The notes under the pieces are model-generated. The model saw nothing but the letters and a program-made list of their open reading frames with translations, ran no database searches and was not told the origin of the DNA. Shown here in pieces: positions 14,490 to 15,757 of a stretch of DNA of 15,757 nt. Where the stretch lies: NCBI GenBank assembly GCA_035533255.1, contig DATLUE010000380.1, forward strand, positions 1 to 15,757. The letters run 5' to 3'. Source of the stretch: CAIKMD01 sp035533255 (GTDB taxonomy: Bacteria > Pseudomonadota > Alphaproteobacteria > ATCC43930 > CGMCC-115725). Both the position numbers and the translations under genes were made by a program. Position 1 is the stretch's first letter. Every line of letters begins with the position of its first letter.

Positions 14490-15026
14490 CCTCGCCCCAC
14501 CCAAGCGCCCCCGCCGCCCCGCAATGACGGCCCGCGCATCAACGAAGAAATCTCCACCCTCAAAGTCCGCCTCGTCGACGAGCGCGGTCAGATGATCGGG
14601 GTGGTCCCGCGCAACGATGCCATTGCCCGCGCCGTCGAAGCCGGCCTCGATCTGGTCGAGGTCTCGCCCAACGCCGATCCGCCGGTCTGCAAGATCCTCG
14701 ATTTCGGCAAGTTCAAATACGAAGAGCAAAAGCGCAAGAACGAGGCGCGCAAGAAGCAGAAGGTCATCGAGGTCAAGGAGATCAAGCTCCGGCCCAGCAT
14801 CGACGACCACGATTACGACGTGAAAATGCGCTCGATGAAGAGCTTCATCGACGAAGGCGACAAGGTGAAGGTGACGATGCGCTTCCGCGGCCGCGAATTG
14901 GCGCATCAGGAGCTCGGCATGAACGTGCTGATGCGCGTCAAAGACGACCTCGATGCGGTCGCCAAAATCGAGCAATATCCGCGCATGGAAGGCCGCCAGA
15001 TGACGATGGTGATGTCGCCGAAGTAG
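14487..15026 (+). CDS. infC: Translation initiation factor IF-3 (rare ATC start codon)
   Basis: IF-3 binds the 30S subunit, checks the start codon and initiator tRNA and prevents early joining of 50S. From ATC at 14487 the protein has 179 aa, normal for IF-3. The IF3-N signature NDGPRINEEI (13-22) lies upstream of the first ATG (14592), so starting there would delete about 35 residues of the N-domain. The linker helix (KFKYEEQKRKNEARKKQK) and the C-domain (IDDHDYDVKMR, KVTMRFRGRELAHQELGM) are intact. IF-3 itself rejects non-standard start codons; in E. coli the AUU start of infC makes the gene self-limiting. The ATC here implies the same control (inference from family knowledge). The N-terminus carries four prolines in a row (8-11). 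Confidence 0.95.
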   Translation: MPRPTQAPPPPRNDGPRINEEISTLKVRLVDERGQMIGVVPRNDAIARAVEAGLDLVEVSPNADPPVCKILDFGKFKYEEQKRKNEARKKQKVIEVKEIKLRPSIDDHDYDVKMRSMKSFIDEGDKVKVTMRFRGRELAHQELGMNVLMRVKDDLDAVAKIEQYPRMEGRQMTMVMSPK

Positions 15027-15058
15027 GCGGCATCGGGCCATCCGGACGCATTCGCGCG

Positions 15059-15090
15059 GGGCGCGGGGCAACTCGCGCCCTTGCCATTTT
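15059..15090 (+). terminator. Terminator-like hairpin after infC
   Basis: GGGCGCG (15059-15065) and CGCGCCC (15074-15080) form a perfect 7-bp GC stem with an 8-nt loop, followed by TTGCCATTTT. The T-tract is interrupted, so termination would be partial. It lies 32 nt after the infC stop and directly touches the -35 of the next promoter. Confidence 0.45.
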
Positions 15091-15109
15091 GGGGCGCCGC
15101 CGGTATAAC
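15081..15109 (+). promoter_or_regulatory. Sigma70-type promoter for rpmI-rplT
   Basis: TTGCCA (15081-15086), an exact 17-nt spacer and TATAAC (15104-15109) form one of the two best promoter matches in the window. Start is expected at about 15116, giving a 70-75 nt leader before rpmI. This would let L35 and L20 be made independently of thrS and infC. Confidence 0.65.
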
Positions 15110-15121
15110 CCGCGCCTCATC

Positions 15122-15160
15122 CGGACGGCTGGCTCACGGGCATGCCTCGTCGTCCTTTCT
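15122..15160 (+). promoter_or_regulatory. Possible leader hairpin upstream of rpmI
   Basis: In the predicted rpmI leader, GGACG (15123-15127) can pair with CGTCC (15151-15155), which is followed by TTTCT. Inside lies the self-complementary GGCATGCC (15139-15146). L35/L20 leaders in other bacteria are autoregulated by L20; whether this structure does so is not shown by the sequence. Confidence 0.3.
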
Positions 15161-15189
15161 GCTAAATCCTTGAAATGAAAGGATATGAA

Positions 15190-15390
15190 ATGCCCAAGAT
15201 GAAGACCAAGAGCGGCGCGAAGAAGCGCTTCTCGCGCACCGCCACGGGCAAAATCAAGGCCGGCGTCGCGCATAAGCGCCACCGTCTCATTTCCAAGCCG
15301 CAACACATGAAGCGCAAGGCGCGCGGGACCATGATCCTGCGCCCTGGCGATGCCGGCCTCGTGCTCACCTACATGCCGTATCTGAGGTAG
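15190..15390 (+). CDS. rpmI: 50S ribosomal protein L35
   Basis: This 66-aa, very basic protein of the large ribosomal subunit starts MPKMKTKSGAKKRF and contains the conserved HKRHRLISKP segment and the GTMILRPGDA part near the C-terminus, a normal full-length L35. ATG at 15190 has AAAGGA 6 nt upstream; an in-frame ATG at 15175 precedes this Shine-Dalgarno and gives extra residues not seen in the family. rplT follows after only 3 nt, so the two are co-translated in near-equal amounts. The gene has its own probable promoter upstream besides read-through from infC. Confidence 0.97.
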   Translation: MPKMKTKSGAKKRFSRTATGKIKAGVAHKRHRLISKPQHMKRKARGTMILRPGDAGLVLTYMPYLR

Positions 15391-15393
15391 GTC

Positions 15394-15756
15394 ATGGCAC
15401 ATGTGAAACGCGGCGTGACGGGGCGGGCCCGTCACAAGAAGGTGCTGAAGCTTGCGAAGGGCTATCGCGGCCGCGCGAAATCGAGCTTCCGCATCGCGAT
15501 CGAGAAGGTCGAAAAGGGGCTGCGTTACGCCTATCGCGACCGGCGCAACAAGAAGCGCAATTTCCGCGCCTTGTGGATTCAGCGCATCAATGCCGGCGCG
15601 CGCGAAGGCGGGCTCACCTATTCGCAATTCATCAACGGCTTGAAGCGTGCCGGCATCGAGCTCGACCGCAAGGTGCTTGCCGATCTCGCGGCGCGCGACC
15701 TGCCGGCGTTTCAAGCGATCGTGGCCCAGGCACAAGCGGCGCTCGCCCAGGCCTGA
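15394..15756 (+). CDS. rplT: 50S ribosomal protein L20
   Basis: This 120-aa L20 binds 23S rRNA early in large-subunit assembly. The start MAHVKRGVTGRARHKKVLKLAKGY and the core RRNKKRNFRALWIQRINAGAR and YSQFINGLKRAGIELDRK are diagnostic, and the length is normal with a short Ala/Gln-rich tail. The Shine-Dalgarno GAGG lies at the end of rpmI and the gap between genes is 3 nt. In other bacteria L20 represses its own operon by binding the mRNA leader. The stop TGA (15754-15756) is one base from the window edge, so pheS/pheT, which usually follow, are not visible. Confidence 0.98.
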   Translation: MAHVKRGVTGRARHKKVLKLAKGYRGRAKSSFRIAIEKVEKGLRYAYRDRRNKKRNFRALWIQRINAGAREGGLTYSQFINGLKRAGIELDRKVLADLAARDLPAFQAIVAQAQAALAQA

Positions 15757-15757
15757 G

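Noticed and set aside
14592..15026. ATG at 14592 as start of IF-3
   Set aside because: It would remove the conserved N-terminal IF-3 segment and has no good ribosome site, whereas ATC at 14487 has both.
15039..15127. Direct repeat CATCCGGACG (two copies, 79 nt apart) as a mobile-element or attachment scar
   Set aside because: There are only 10 bases and no associated gene or inverted ends. Chance or shared leader structure is more likely.
1..15757. CRISPR array, toxin-antitoxin pair, insertion sequence or prophage
   Set aside because: No regularly spaced repeats, transposase, integrase or phage motifs were seen on either strand.

Overview
The window is GC-rich, densely packed bacterial chromosome and almost certainly comes from an alphaproteobacterium, most likely of the Rhodospirillales type (the order is inferred). 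The evidence is a full-length FzlA, which is an alphaproteobacterial division protein, the short (~200 aa) form of RNase D, a complex I NDUFA9-like protein, and the strong GC bias. No insertion sequence, integrase, phage gene, CRISPR array or rRNA was seen. The content is mainly chromosomal housekeeping plus an efflux operon. I found no clear new defence or mobile system and do not claim one.

Left part (1-3215). On the minus strand a tRNA-Leu(CAG) with a consensus-like promoter sits just upstream of rnd (RNase D), which runs off the left edge. Divergent from it is an NDUFA9-like SDR gene. A DUF924 gene (minus) faces it. Then comes fzlA (plus), a GST-fold protein that binds FtsZ and promotes constriction.

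Middle part (3234-8718). A three-gene minus-strand operon encodes a periplasmic adaptor protein, a large RND transporter and a secreted TPR protein. The first two overlap by 4 nt and the last two by 26 nt. No outer-membrane channel gene is present. A 325-nt non-coding stretch (8394-8718) separates this operon from a divergent SDR gene.

Right part (8719-15757). An atypical SDR gene is followed by an ABHD10-like alpha/beta hydrolase on the opposite strand; the two stop codons overlap. Divergent from the hydrolase, only 23 nt away, starts a plus-strand series: GT4 glycosyltransferase, GT9 heptosyltransferase-like protein, thrS, infC, rpmI, rplT. thrS-infC-rpmI-rplT is the classical translation operon. 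infC has no usable ATG, GTG or TTG and appears to start at ATC behind a strong Shine-Dalgarno. This matches the rare-start-codon control known for this gene.

The infC-rpmI gap holds a terminator-like hairpin, a good sigma70-type promoter and a possible leader hairpin, so L35/L20 synthesis can probably be uncoupled from ThrRS/IF3. The two glycosyltransferases run almost directly into thrS, suggesting that surface-glycan and translation genes share transcription.
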